Of a DNA stretch of 64,000 nucleotides, positions 34,424-42,875 are shown one piece after another (position 1 is the first letter of the stretch; each line of letters begins with the position of its first letter). Position numbers and translations under genes: made by a program. The notes under the pieces were generated by a model that ran no database searches, was not told the origin of the DNA, and worked only from the letters and a program-made list of their open reading frames with translations. The DNA is from Pseudomonas bharatica CSV86 (lineage in GTDB: Bacteria > Pseudomonadota > Gammaproteobacteria > Pseudomonadales > Pseudomonadaceae), in contig NZ_AMWJ02000002.1 in NCBI RefSeq assembly GCF_000319305.2, positions 1,674,001-1,738,000 of the forward strand. The letters are read 5' to 3'.

Positions 34424-34437
34424 TAACCAAACGGTAC
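34424..34437. promoter_or_regulatory. Candidate TetR operator upstream of the dehydrogenase gene (TAACCA-N4-GTAC)
   Basis: TAACCAAACGGTAC, 54-67 bp before the start. The same TAACCA-N4-GTAC form occurs, inverted, at 38254-38267 between quiC and the MFS gene. A TetR gene sits between these targets. This is pattern sharing only. Confidence 0.4.
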
Positions 34438-34490
34438 ATTTTGTCGGAACTCCTCTTCCAATCGCCAAGAACAACAACGGAGTCTTACCG

Positions 34491-35351
34491 ATGAATCTGG
34501 CCAAACCGCCCGGCATTCTCGCCGGCCTGATCGGCGCGGGCATCCAGGCCTCGCGCACCCCTGCGCTGCACGAGCACGAAGGCGCCGCCCAGGGCCTGAC
34601 CTACCTTTACCGCCTGATCGACCTCGACCAGTTGAAGCTCGACAGCACTGCCCTAGAAGAACTCCTGACCGCCGCCCAATACATGGGCTACACCGGCCTG
34701 AACATCACCTTCCCCTGCAAGCAGGCGATCCTGCCGCTGCTGGATGACCTTTCGCCGGAAGCCCGTGGCATCGGCGCAGTCAATACCGTGGTGCTCAAGG
34801 ACGGCCGGCGCATCGGCCATAACACCGACTGCCTCGGCTTTGCCGAAGGTTTCCGTCGCGGTCTGACCGACGTTTCACGGCAGCGCGTAGTGCAGATGGG
34901 CGCCGGTGGCGCAGGTGCCGCCGTCGCTCATGCCCTGCTCAGCGAGGGCGTGGAACAGCTGACCATTTTCGATGTGGAAAGCGAACGGGCCCAGGCCCTC
35001 GTGGATAACCTCAACCAGCACTTCGAGGGCACCCGGGCCAGGGTCGGCCATGACCTCGACAGCGCGATGAACAGCGCCTGTGGCCTGGTCAACACAACGC
35101 CCATGGGCATGGCCAAGCTGCCGGGCATGCCGGTGCCGAAGACATTGTTGCGGGCAGATTTGTGGGTGGCGGAGATCGTCTATTTCCCGCTGGAAACCGA
35201 ACTGCTCAAGGAAGCCCGGGGCCTGGGCTGCCGCACCCTGAACGGCGCCACCATGGCGGTGTACCAGGCGGTCAAGGCGTTCGAGCTGTTCACCGGCATT
35301 ACCCCCGATCCGCTGCGCATGACCGAGCACTTCCACAGCCTGGGCAACTGA
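34491..35351 (+). CDS. Shikimate/quinate dehydrogenase-like protein (AroE family)
   Basis: A 286-residue NAD(P)-dependent oxidoreductase. The catalytic Lys-Asp pair is visible in NITFPCKQAILP and HNTDCLGFAEG, and the nucleotide-binding loop as QMGAGGAGAAVAHAL. The C-terminal region carries LNGATMAVYQAVKAFELFTG. Together with the neighbouring TetR, quiC and MFS genes it is most likely the catabolic quinate or shikimate dehydrogenase that makes 3-dehydroquinate or 3-dehydroshikimate, rather than the biosynthetic AroE. The ATG at 34491 is chosen; an upstream extension to 34413 lacks support. Confidence 0.85.
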   Translation: MNLAKPPGILAGLIGAGIQASRTPALHEHEGAAQGLTYLYRLIDLDQLKLDSTALEELLTAAQYMGYTGLNITFPCKQAILPLLDDLSPEARGIGAVNTVVLKDGRRIGHNTDCLGFAEGFRRGLTDVSRQRVVQMGAGGAGAAVAHALLSEGVEQLTIFDVESERAQALVDNLNQHFEGTRARVGHDLDSAMNSACGLVNTTPMGMAKLPGMPVPKTLLRADLWVAEIVYFPLETELLKEARGLGCRTLNGATMAVYQAVKAFELFTGITPDPLRMTEHFHSLGN

Positions 35352-35360
35352 AGACAGCGA

Positions 35361-35383
35361 CACCGCAGGGCAATCCTGCGGTG
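35361..35383. terminator. Bidirectional terminator hairpin between the AroE-like gene and tetR
   Basis: A 9-bp stem (CACCGCAGG / CCTGCGGTG) with a GCAAT loop between two convergent genes, 5 bp before the tetR stop. The T tract is weak. Confidence 0.6.
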
Positions 35384-35387
35384 TTCA

Positions 35388-36056
35388 TCAAGCCTGCAGG
35401 TAACGCAGCACCGACTCGCAGATCATTTCCTTGTGCCGGGCCTTGATGGCCTGGTCTTCGAAATCGATCTGGAAGATTTCGCCGAAGGTGTGGCGGTTGG
35501 ACACCCGGTAGAAACAGAACGAGCTGATCAGCAGGTGCACGTCCAGTGCATCCAGGCCCTTGCGGAACAGCCCCTGGTCCGCGCCCCGCCGCAGGATCTC
35601 GTCCAGCGCGCGCAGCACCGTGTTGTTCATCGAACGGATGGCCGTGGACTGCTTCACGTATTCGCCGTGGTGCATGTTCTCGTTGCACACGATACGCACG
35701 AAATCGACGTTGCGGTCATGGTGGTCGAAGGTGAACTCGATCAGCCGACGGATGCCGGTACGCGGCTCCAGCTCGTCCAGGTGCAGGTTGCTTTCAGTGC
35801 TGCGGATATCGCCGTAGAGCTTTTCCAGCACCTCGACGTACAACTGCTCCTTGCTGTTGAAGTAGTAGTAGATCATCCGCTTGGAGGTCTGGGTACGCTC
35901 GGCGATGGCGTCCACCCGGGCACCGGCCAGCCCCTGGTGGACGAACTCGGTGATCGCCGCCTGGAGAATGTTCTCGCGGGTTTTTTCCGGATTGTTCTTG
36001 CGACCTTTGCGCGGAGTGCTGTCCGTCGCCTCGGCAAGTGCAGGGGTAGTCGTCAT
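35388..36056 (-). CDS. TetR-family transcriptional regulator of the quinate/shikimate genes
   Basis: A 222-residue repressor-type protein: a basic N-terminal tail (RKGRKNN), the TetR helix-turn-helix (~residues 22-70, TRENILQAAITEFVHQGLAGARVDAIAERTQTSKRMIYYYF, quoted only in part for recognition), and a C-terminal TetR_C ligand domain. Being flanked by the AroE-like gene and quiC suggests it senses quinate, shikimate or protocatechuate. The ATG at 36056 is the most likely start, since residues upstream are atypical. Confidence 0.82.
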   Translation of the reverse strand: MTTTPALAEATDSTPRKGRKNNPEKTRENILQAAITEFVHQGLAGARVDAIAERTQTSKRMIYYYFNSKEQLYVEVLEKLYGDIRSTESNLHLDELEPRTGIRRLIEFTFDHHDRNVDFVRIVCNENMHHGEYVKQSTAIRSMNNTVLRALDEILRRGADQGLFRKGLDALDVHLLISSFCFYRVSNRHTFGEIFQIDFEDQAIKARHKEMICESVLRYLQA

Positions 36057-36166
36057 ACGGGACTCGTGGCCTTCGATTAACGGCGCAATTATGGGCCCGG
36101 GTTGCACCAGAAGATAGCCTTGGGGTTGTAGGGGGATTTACCCCGATCATTGTGGGTGCTGCTGAT

Positions 36167-36253
36167 GGCCTCATCGCTGGCAAGCCAGCTCCCACAGGGC
36201 TAGCGGCGCACCCTCAATCCCCTGTGGGAGCTGGCTTGCCAGCGATGAGGCCC
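36167..36253. repeat. REP-type inverted repeat
   Basis: Inverted pair of TGTGGGAGCTGGCTTGCCAG elements with GGCCTCATC/GATGAGGCC ends, between quiC and tetR. Confidence 0.9.
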
Positions 36254-36259
36254 TCAAGC

Positions 36260-38176
36260 TTACAACTTGGCGTGGCGCAACCCACCACTACGCGCCTTGG
36301 CCATCGCTGCCAGCCTCACCGCCACGTTCGCCGCACCATACCCGGCATAGCCATTGCGCCGCTGGATCACCTCGAAGAAGAAGCGATCCTCGAACGGCTC
36401 GGTGTACACGTGAAACAGCTCGCCGCCATTGGCGTCACGGTCGTACAGCACGTTGTAGTAAGCCAGCTCGCTGAGGAACTCGTCATCGAAGTCGAAGCGC
36501 GCCGCGAGGTCGTCGTAGTAGTTCAGCGGGATGTCCAGCAATGCCACGCCCGCCTCCTTGGCTTTTTTCACGGCGGTGAAGATGTCCTCGCAATCGAAGG
36601 CGATGTGATGCACGCCCGAACCGCGATAGTGGGACAGCGCGTGGGAAATCGCGGTGTTGCGGTTCTCCGAGATGTTCAGCGGCAAGCGGATGCTGCTGCA
36701 CTGGCTGCGCAGCGCGCGACTCTTCACCAGGCCGTAAGGGTCCGGCAGCACCACTTCGTCGTCGGCCTTGAAGTCCAGCAGGCTCTTGTAGAACAGCACC
36801 CAGGTATCCAAGCCGTCGGCCGGCAGGGCCATGGCCATGTGGTCGATGCGGGTCAGGCCGAGGCCGTTGTCCGCGACCCCGCCGCTGAGGCTGAAGTCGG
36901 TGTCGTAGATGGTCTGGCCATCGGCCCCCTGGTCCACCAGGTAGATCAGGCTGCCGTCCGGCGCACGTACCGCCGCCAGTTCGCGTTCGTTGGGACCGAC
37001 CAAGCCACGATAGGGCTGGCCGTGATAACCCACGGCACGGGCCAGGGCCCTGGCGCTGTCCTTGACCCGCACGGCAGTGGCGCATAGCGACGGGCCGTGG
37101 CTTTCGAAGAAGTTGTGAGCGAAGGAATACGGCTCGGCGTTGAGGATCAGGTTGATATCGCCCTGGCGCAGCAGGCTGACATTCTTCGAACGGTGCTGGC
37201 CGACCTTGGCGAAACCGAGGCCTTCCAGCCAGCCACCGAGCTTGGCACCGGACGCATCGTCCACCGCAAACTCAAGGAATTCGACACCGTCATAGGTATC
37301 CGCCGCCGGCGGGGCGAACAGCAGGTCCGGCTCGGCGGCTACCGCTGGAGCGGTCTGCAGCAGGCGCTCGCGGGTTTTCTCCTCGAGGTACAGCAGCGAA
37401 CGCAGGCCGTCGGCGGCATTGGCCCGCGGCGGCGCGGCGCGGAAGCCGTCGTTGAAGATTTCCAGGGACAGCGGGCCGCGATAACCGGCCTTGAGGATCG
37501 GCGCAAGGAACGCCGGCAGGTCGAACTCGCCCTGGCCCGGGAAGCAGCGGAAATGCCGGCTCCACTCCAGTACGTCCATGGCCAGGATCGGCGCGTCGGC
37601 CATCTGCACGAAGAAGATCTTTTCGCCCGGGACGTCGGCGATACCGCTCGGGTCGCCCTTGATCGAATAGGTGTGGAAGCTGTCGAGGATCATGCCCAGC
37701 GCCGGGTGGTTCGCCTCGCGAACGATGTCCCAGACCTGCTGCCACTGGTTGACGTGCCGCCCCCAGGCCAGCGCTTCGTAGCCGATGCGCAGGTTGCGCG
37801 CGCCGGCACGCTCGGCCAGCAGGCCGAGGTCATCGACGAGAATCTGCTTGTCGCCCAGGGCATCGGCGGCGACGTTGCTGCATACCAGCACCAAATCGGT
37901 GCCCAGCTCCTGCATCAGGTCGAACTTGCGCTCGGCGCGGTCGAGGTTGCGGGCCAGACGGTCGCGGCGGCAGCCTTCGAAGTCGCGAAATGGCTGGAAA
38001 AGGGTGATATCCAGGCCCAGGTCGGCGCAGCGCTGGCGGATTTCACGGGGGCTGCCGTCGTAGTAGAGCAGGTCGTTTTCAAAAATCTCGACACCGTCGA
38101 AACCCGCAGCGGCTATGGCTTCGAGCTTTTCCGGCAGGGTGCCGCTCAGGGACACGGTGGCAATCGAACGCTGCAT
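36260..38176 (-). CDS. quiC: 3-dehydroshikimate dehydratase fused to an HPPD-like domain (QuiC)
   Basis: A 638-residue two-domain enzyme. Residues 1-~270 form a TIM barrel that converts 3-dehydroshikimate to protocatechuate; the metal ligands known for Pseudomonas QuiC1 fall exactly at Glu134, Asp165, Gln191 and Glu239, with His168 nearby. Residues ~290-620 form a VOC double domain like 4-hydroxyphenylpyruvate dioxygenase. The His-His-Glu iron triad is kept (RIDHMAMA, GVHHIAF, FFFEVIQR), though the activity of this half is uncertain. It feeds PcaHG encoded 7 kb away. Divergent from the MFS gene, with a shared candidate operator between them. Confidence 0.93.
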   Translation of the reverse strand: MQRSIATVSLSGTLPEKLEAIAAAGFDGVEIFENDLLYYDGSPREIRQRCADLGLDITLFQPFRDFEGCRRDRLARNLDRAERKFDLMQELGTDLVLVCSNVAADALGDKQILVDDLGLLAERAGARNLRIGYEALAWGRHVNQWQQVWDIVREANHPALGMILDSFHTYSIKGDPSGIADVPGEKIFFVQMADAPILAMDVLEWSRHFRCFPGQGEFDLPAFLAPILKAGYRGPLSLEIFNDGFRAAPPRANAADGLRSLLYLEEKTRERLLQTAPAVAAEPDLLFAPPAADTYDGVEFLEFAVDDASGAKLGGWLEGLGFAKVGQHRSKNVSLLRQGDINLILNAEPYSFAHNFFESHGPSLCATAVRVKDSARALARAVGYHGQPYRGLVGPNERELAAVRAPDGSLIYLVDQGADGQTIYDTDFSLSGGVADNGLGLTRIDHMAMALPADGLDTWVLFYKSLLDFKADDEVVLPDPYGLVKSRALRSQCSSIRLPLNISENRNTAISHALSHYRGSGVHHIAFDCEDIFTAVKKAKEAGVALLDIPLNYYDDLAARFDFDDEFLSELAYYNVLYDRDANGGELFHVYTEPFEDRFFFEVIQRRNGYAGYGAANVAVRLAAMAKARSGGLRHAKL

Positions 38177-38253
38177 CTTCAGTCTCCTACGGGCAGGCAG
38201 TGCCCAAACTATGAAGAATTATTGGCCGGGGCCAAAATCCGCTCAAGAAAAAG

Positions 38254-38267
38254 GTACGAACTGGTTA
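38254..38267. promoter_or_regulatory. Candidate TetR operator between quiC and MFS gene
   Basis: Inverse copy of TAACCA-N4-GTAC (reads TAACCAGTTCGTAC on the minus strand), 78-91 bp before quiC and 196 bp before the MFS start. It matches the site upstream of the AroE-like gene at ten of fourteen positions plus partial symmetry. Confidence 0.4.
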
Positions 38268-38462
38268 GTTTTGTGTGCGATTATCGCCCGAAATGCGTTG
38301 AGACGAATTGACCCTTTTTTGAGCAGTGGCGCACCATTTCCAACCATGAAGCAGGCTACTCGGCCAAACTGCGGCGCCGATCCTGCCAAATAACCTGTAA
38401 TGCCCGCTTTTCTTGCGTCACCCAGGCTTGACCCATAAACATAAAAATACGGGTAACCCACG

Positions 38463-39803
38463 ATGATCCACAGCTCCAGCACTCCCGTTGCTCAGACGCT
38501 GAGCAGCAACCCGCACGCCGGTATCGGCGACAAGATCCGCGGCGCCATGGCCGTCGGCAAGACCCGCTGGGTCATGCTGGCCTTGGTCTTCTTCGCCACG
38601 ACCCTCAACTACATCGACCGTGCCGCCCTCGGCGTGATGCAGCCCATCCTGGCCAAGGAGATGAGCTGGACGGCGATGGACTACGCCAACATCAACTTCT
38701 GGTTCCAGGTCGGCTACGCGATCGGCTTCGTCCTGCAAGGCCGGCTGATCGACCGGGTCGGTGTGAAGCGCGTGTTCTTCTGCGCCGTGCTGCTCTGGAG
38801 CCTGGCAACCGGTGCCCACGGCCTGGCCACCTCGGCGGTCGGCTTCATGGTCTGCCGCTTCGTCCTCGGCCTGACCGAAGCCGCCAACTACCCGGCCTGC
38901 GTCAAGACCACCCGCCTGTGGTTCCCCGCCGGCGAGCGCGCCGTGGCGACCGGCATCTTCAACGCCGGCACCAACGTCGGTGCCATGTTCACCCCGATGC
39001 TGCTGCCGCTGATCCTCACCGTGTGGGGCTGGCAGGCCGCGTTCATGGCCATGGGCGCGCTGGGCCTGGTCTGGGTGATCTTCTGGGGCCTGAAGTACTT
39101 CAACCCTGAAGACCACCCAACCGTGACCGACGCCGAACGTGCCTACGTAATGGGCGAAGCCGAACCCGAGCAGAAAGGCGTGCCGTTCTCGCGGATCCTG
39201 CGCATGCGCGGCACCTGGGCCTTCGCCCTGGCCTACTCGATCACCGCGCCGGTGTTCTGGTTCTACCTGTACTGGCTGCCACCGTTCCTGAACCAGCAAT
39301 ACAGCCTGGGCATCAGCGTTACCCAGATGGGTATCCCACTGATCGTCATCTACCTCAGCGCCGACTTCGGCAGCGTCGGTGGCGGCATCCTGTCCTCGTT
39401 CCTCATCGGCCGCGGTATGGCCCCGGTCAAGGCGCGCCTGCTGTCGATGCTGATCTTCGCCGCCACCATCATCGGCGTGATCTTCGCCGCTGGCGCCAGC
39501 AGCTTGTGGGTCGCGGTCATCGCGATCTCCCTGGCCATCGCTGCGCACCAGGCCTGGACCGCCAACATCTGGAGCCTGGTGATGGACTACACGCCCAAGC
39601 ACATGATGAGCACCGTGTTCGGCTTCGGTGGGATGTGCGCGGCCATCGGCGGCATGTTCATGACCCAGATCGTCGGCTACGTGCTGACCACCACCAACAA
39701 CAACTATGCCGTGCTGTTCACCATGATCCCGACGATGTACTTCATCGCCCTGACCTGGATGTACTTCATGGCGCCGCGCAAGGTCCCGAAGGTCGAAGAC
39801 TGA
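38463..39803 (+). CDS. MFS transporter, ACS/hexuronate-type, probable quinate/shikimate uptake
   Basis: A 446-residue 12-helix major facilitator of the anion:cation symporter branch, with the TLNYIDRAALGVMQP signature in helix 1 and RFVLGLTEAANYPA in helix 4. Family members import organic acids such as hexuronates and aromatic or alicyclic acids. Its divergent placement from quiC makes quinate, shikimate or dehydroshikimate the most likely cargo. A weak ribosome-binding region precedes the ATG; no better start exists. A strong terminator follows. Confidence 0.85.
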   Translation: MIHSSSTPVAQTLSSNPHAGIGDKIRGAMAVGKTRWVMLALVFFATTLNYIDRAALGVMQPILAKEMSWTAMDYANINFWFQVGYAIGFVLQGRLIDRVGVKRVFFCAVLLWSLATGAHGLATSAVGFMVCRFVLGLTEAANYPACVKTTRLWFPAGERAVATGIFNAGTNVGAMFTPMLLPLILTVWGWQAAFMAMGALGLVWVIFWGLKYFNPEDHPTVTDAERAYVMGEAEPEQKGVPFSRILRMRGTWAFALAYSITAPVFWFYLYWLPPFLNQQYSLGISVTQMGIPLIVIYLSADFGSVGGGILSSFLIGRGMAPVKARLLSMLIFAATIIGVIFAAGASSLWVAVIAISLAIAAHQAWTANIWSLVMDYTPKHMMSTVFGFGGMCAAIGGMFMTQIVGYVLTTTNNNYAVLFTMIPTMYFIALTWMYFMAPRKVPKVED

Positions 39804-39823
39804 CCCACCCTGCGTAACCCCGG

Positions 39824-39855
39824 GCGGGGCCTGTCCTTCGGTGGACAGGCCCCGC
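39824..39855 (+). terminator. Terminator hairpin after the MFS gene
   Basis: A very stable stem (GCGGGGCCTGTCC / GGACAGGCCCCGC) around a TTCGGT loop, 20 bp after the MFS stop and just before the convergent EamA gene. The downstream T-tract is weak (TTGCGTTT). Confidence 0.8.
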
Positions 39856-39862
39856 TTGCGTT

Positions 39863-40723
39863 TCAGCGGCGCCTTTGCAGCCAGGCTGCGGCGAGGCCGC
39901 TGAGGCAGACGATGGCAATGCCGATCACGCCCCAGCGGTCCGGGCTCTGGCCGAACAGCACGATGCCCATCAACCCCGCGAAGACAATCTGGCAATAGCT
40001 GAACGGCGCCAGCATGGCCGGCGGCGCATGGCGGAAGGCCTGGGTCAGGAACAGATGGGCGAGCATGCCGAAGGTACCCAGGGCCAGGGTCATGAGGCCG
40101 TGGGTCAGGCTTGGCACGATCCAGAACAACGGCACCAGGGCGCTCATCACCAGGGTGTTGAACAGCCCGGTGAAGAAGTTGGTGGCGGTCGGGCTGTCCA
40201 CCTGGCTCAGCTTGCGGGTGAGGATCTGGTAGAAGCAGAAACAGGTCGCCGAGCCGAAGGGCAACAGCACCGCCGGGGTGAACAGCGCCCCACCCGGATG
40301 GACGATGATCAGCACCCCGACGAAGCTCGCCAATACCGCGACCCACTGCCCCTTGCTCACCGACTCCTTGAGCAACGGCACCGACAGCGCCGTCACCATC
40401 AGCGGGGCAAGGAAGTTGACTGCGGTCGCCTCGGCCAGCGGCAGGTACTGCAAGGCCTTGGTGAACAACAGGCTGCAGCCGAGCAGGCACAGGGCCCGCG
40501 CCGCCTGCAGACCGGGCCTGCGCGTATACAGCCCGCGCAGGCCGGCCTGGGGCAGGAAGATGCCAAGCATCAGCAAGGTGTGAACCAGATAGCGCGCCCA
40601 GACCACCCAAACGATCGGATAGAAGCCCGACAGGTACTTCGACATGGCGTCGTGGCTGGAAAACAGGAAGGTCGCCAGGACGACCAGGAGGATGCCTTTG
40701 AACGGTTGACTGACAGAGGGCAT
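39863..40723 (-). CDS. EamA/DMT-family membrane transporter
   Basis: A 286-residue protein with ten predicted hydrophobic helices in two EamA repeats (LVVLATFLFSSHDAMSKYL at the start; second repeat from GSATCFCFYQILTRKL). Drug/metabolite superfamily members usually export amino acids or metabolites, or act as exchangers. It is the second gene of a two-gene unit behind the TIM-barrel isomerase gene, 31 bp apart. That unit has an IclR-type operator at its head. The substrate is unknown. Confidence 0.85.
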   Translation of the reverse strand: MPSVSQPFKGILLVVLATFLFSSHDAMSKYLSGFYPIVWVVWARYLVHTLLMLGIFLPQAGLRGLYTRRPGLQAARALCLLGCSLLFTKALQYLPLAEATAVNFLAPLMVTALSVPLLKESVSKGQWVAVLASFVGVLIIVHPGGALFTPAVLLPFGSATCFCFYQILTRKLSQVDSPTATNFFTGLFNTLVMSALVPLFWIVPSLTHGLMTLALGTFGMLAHLFLTQAFRHAPPAMLAPFSYCQIVFAGLMGIVLFGQSPDRWGVIGIAIVCLSGLAAAWLQRRR

Positions 40724-40754
40724 GGGCGCGACTCGGGACGTTGGGCTCGGGGCC

Positions 40755-41570
40755 TTAAAGGGGGCTCAGTACGGAACGGGCCTTGTCCAGCGCCCATTGC
40801 GCCCGCTGCAACGCGGACACGCCCTGCTCCAGCAACTGCCGGGTGGGGATTTCCAGGCTCAGTGGCATATCGGGCGAAACGCTGGCGAGCAGGCCGCGCA
40901 GGTCACAGTCGCCGTCGCCGGGGAACCGCCGCTCGTTGCGCGCCTGGCGCAGGATCTCGGCCATATCGTCGGGACGCGGCCCGGCAACGTCGCACAATTG
41001 CAGATAGCGCATGCGCGAGGCCGGAATTTGGCGCAGGTCCTCCAGGCGCGAGGCGGAGCGGTCGAAGTGGAAGGCATCGATCAGCACGCAGGCATTCTCG
41101 CGGTTGGCGGCGCTGACGATATCCCAGGCCTGGGTGAGGTTCCTGCAGTCGGTCCAGGGCATGAACTCCAGGTGCGGGTAGATGCCGTACTTCGCGGCGA
41201 GGTCGCAGAGCGTGGCGAAGTTGTCGGTCAGGCGGGCCTGGTCGGGGTCGTTGCCGGCCACCAGCAACTCGGTGGCGCCGAACCCTGCGCCAACGGCCAG
41301 CAGGGCATCGAAATCGTCGACGCGGGTTTCCGGCTTGAGCCGGAGGATCTCGATATCGAGCACCTTGATGCCGGTGTCGCGCAGGCGCTCGGCGGTCTGG
41401 CGGCGCAGGCCGGCATCGCCGACCAGAGGAAAGTGATGTTCTTCGGCGGTGGCCGGTTCCAGGCGCAGGCCGACATGGCTGTAGCCGGCCCGGGCAGCGA
41501 CCTCGACCATGTCCGGCGGGGACAGCTCGAGCACGGTCAGGGCGGCCAGGGAGAAGATTCGTTGGCTCAT
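40755..41570 (-). CDS. Sugar phosphate isomerase/epimerase-like TIM-barrel protein
   Basis: A 271-residue AP-endonuclease-2/xylose-isomerase-type TIM barrel. The expected metal ligands lie in LEFMPWTDC (Glu), IDAFHFDRS (Asp, His), QLCDVAG (Gln/Asp) and SLEIPT (Glu), the same Glu-Asp-Gln-Glu pattern as the dehydratase half of QuiC. It could therefore be a dehydratase or epimerase for an alicyclic acid; sequence does not fix this. It heads a unit with the EamA carrier. A palindromic IclR-type box lies 44 bp upstream. Confidence 0.82.
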   Translation of the reverse strand: MSQRIFSLAALTVLELSPPDMVEVAARAGYSHVGLRLEPATAEEHHFPLVGDAGLRRQTAERLRDTGIKVLDIEILRLKPETRVDDFDALLAVGAGFGATELLVAGNDPDQARLTDNFATLCDLAAKYGIYPHLEFMPWTDCRNLTQAWDIVSAANRENACVLIDAFHFDRSASRLEDLRQIPASRMRYLQLCDVAGPRPDDMAEILRQARNERRFPGDGDCDLRGLLASVSPDMPLSLEIPTRQLLEQGVSALQRAQWALDKARSVLSPL

Positions 41571-41613
41571 TTTCGCGGGGGTCTCTTGGGGTTGTTGTTC
41601 TGACGCAATTATT

Positions 41614-41628
41614 TAGAACTTGGTTCCA
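41614..41628. promoter_or_regulatory. IclR-type operator upstream of the TIM-barrel/EamA unit
   Basis: TAGAACTTGGTTCCA, an arm-N5-arm palindrome with one mismatch. Its inverse, TGGAACCAAGTTCTA, matches the box at 42837-42851 at 13 of 15 positions. Confidence 0.6.
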
Positions 41629-41895
41629 GATTCATTGCAAGCAGAAAAACAGGGAGACCCTGGCATCGATGGGTTTCTGAAAATGGTGTACTGGTTTTGA
41701 GGGCCCTATCGCTGGCAAGCCAGCTCCCACAGGTTTTGCGGTGCACTCGATCCCTGTGGGAGATTCATTGCAAGCAGAAAAAACGGGGAGACCCCTGGTA
41801 TCGATGGGTTTCTGAAAATGATGTGCTGGATGTGAGGGCCCTATCGCTGGCAAGCCAGCTCCCACAGGTTTTGCGGTGCACCCGATCCCTGTGGG
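41628..41895. repeat. Tandem direct duplication (~133 bp) carrying REP arms
   Basis: Two near-identical head-to-tail units start with AGATTCATTGCAAGCAGAAA and run to CCCTGTGGG, at 41628-41760 and 41761-41895. They differ by a few bases and two single-base insertions. Each holds one left REP arm; only the second continues into a full right arm (to 41922). This suggests a recent slipped or unequal recombination. Confidence 0.88.
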
Positions 41896-41937
41896 AGCTG
41901 GCTTGCCAGCGATGAGGCCCGAGAGATCAAAGCAAAA

Positions 41938-42713
41938 TTAGCTGAACAACTCGGATGCCGGACTCGCCGCCGCCAGCTCCTCAACGGTTTCCAGCAGATA
42001 AGGCGCCAGTTCATGCATCCGCGCCTCGCTCATCCGCGCCGTAGGCCCGGCAATGCTGACCACCCCGACCGCCCGGCCATCCCGGGATCCGCCACCACCG
42101 CCGCCAGCGCCGACATGCCTACCGCCGAGCTCTCCACCACCCAGGCGTAGCCACGCTCCCGGGCCAGGCGCAGGCGCTCCAGCAATTCGGCATTGGATTT
42201 GGGTGCGTTCGGCCCGAATTCCTCGGCCGGGCCCACGCCCTGGCGCTCCACCAGCAGCAGGGCCTGGGCATCGCTCAGGCTGGCCAGCCAGGCATGTCCC
42301 GAAGCGCTGTAGAACAACGGTGCATCCCGGCCCATGTCCGGATCGTACTTGAGCCCCGAGCGCGCGCCCTGGGACTTGGCGATCCAGGTCTGGCGCTCGC
42401 CTTCGATCACCCCGAGGCGCACCAGCTCGCCGCTCTTGCGCGCCAGATCGTCAAGGATCGGCTGGACGATGTCCGCGCCGCTGTTGGCGAGGTAGCGAAA
42501 GCCCATGGCAACCAGCCGGGTGCTGAGCAGGTAGCGGCTGTTCTCCGGATTCTGCCGCACGTAGCCCAGCCGGATCAGCTCGGCGAGCATGCGGTGGGTC
42601 GCGCTTTTCGGAATGTCGAGCTGCTCGGCCAGTGTCTGCATCGGCAGCCCGCGAGGCTCGCTGGTAAGGCTTTCGATAAGGCTCAACGCGCGTTCGATCT
42701 GACTGCCGGCCAT
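41938..42713 (-). pseudogene. IclR-family regulator, frameshifted near the C-terminus
   Basis: An N-terminal winged helix-turn-helix (QIERALSLIESLTSEPRGL..., residues 4-60) and an IclR effector domain. After VVADPG the frame leaves the family sequence and stops at 42030. Adding one C in the CCC at 42081-42083 restores a typical ending (VGVVSIAGP...LVE-like segments, ending SELFS) and a 258-residue protein. The start ATG at 42713 follows AAGGA. It lies between two target units bearing matching TGGAA-N5-TTCCA boxes. The lesion may be a sequencing error. Confidence 0.87.
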
Positions 42714-42836
42714 GGTCACGGTCCTTGGAAATGTGGGGCGAATTCTAAAGAGCGCCAGACAAAGCGCAAACCACTGTTCGATCTTCGCCCAACTTCGATA
42801 ACGGAGGCTTGGCACCGTCCGCGTCATTAGCGATTA

Positions 42837-42851
42837 TGGAATCAAGTTCCA
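42837..42851. promoter_or_regulatory. IclR-type operator upstream of the flavoprotein gene
   Basis: TGGAATCAAGTTCCA: perfect TGGAA/TTCCA arms with a 5-bp spacer, the layout of the classic E. coli IclR box. It lies 25 bp before the flavoprotein start and 124 bp before the divergent iclR start. Confidence 0.7.
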
Positions 42852-42875
42852 AAAATAACATCCCGAGGATCGTCC

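Larger units (their letters stand above)
41571..41937. other. Intergenic region with operator and tandem REP-bearing duplication
   Basis: A 367-bp gap between the iclR stop and the isomerase start. It contains the candidate IclR box at 41614-41628 and a ~133-bp direct repeat (41628-41760 and 41761-41895), each copy with a REP arm. No gene is seen. Confidence 0.75.

Noticed and set aside
38418..40610. 730-residue minus-strand frame
   Set aside because: It is antisense to the MFS gene and runs out of frame through the EamA gene; both of those match known families.
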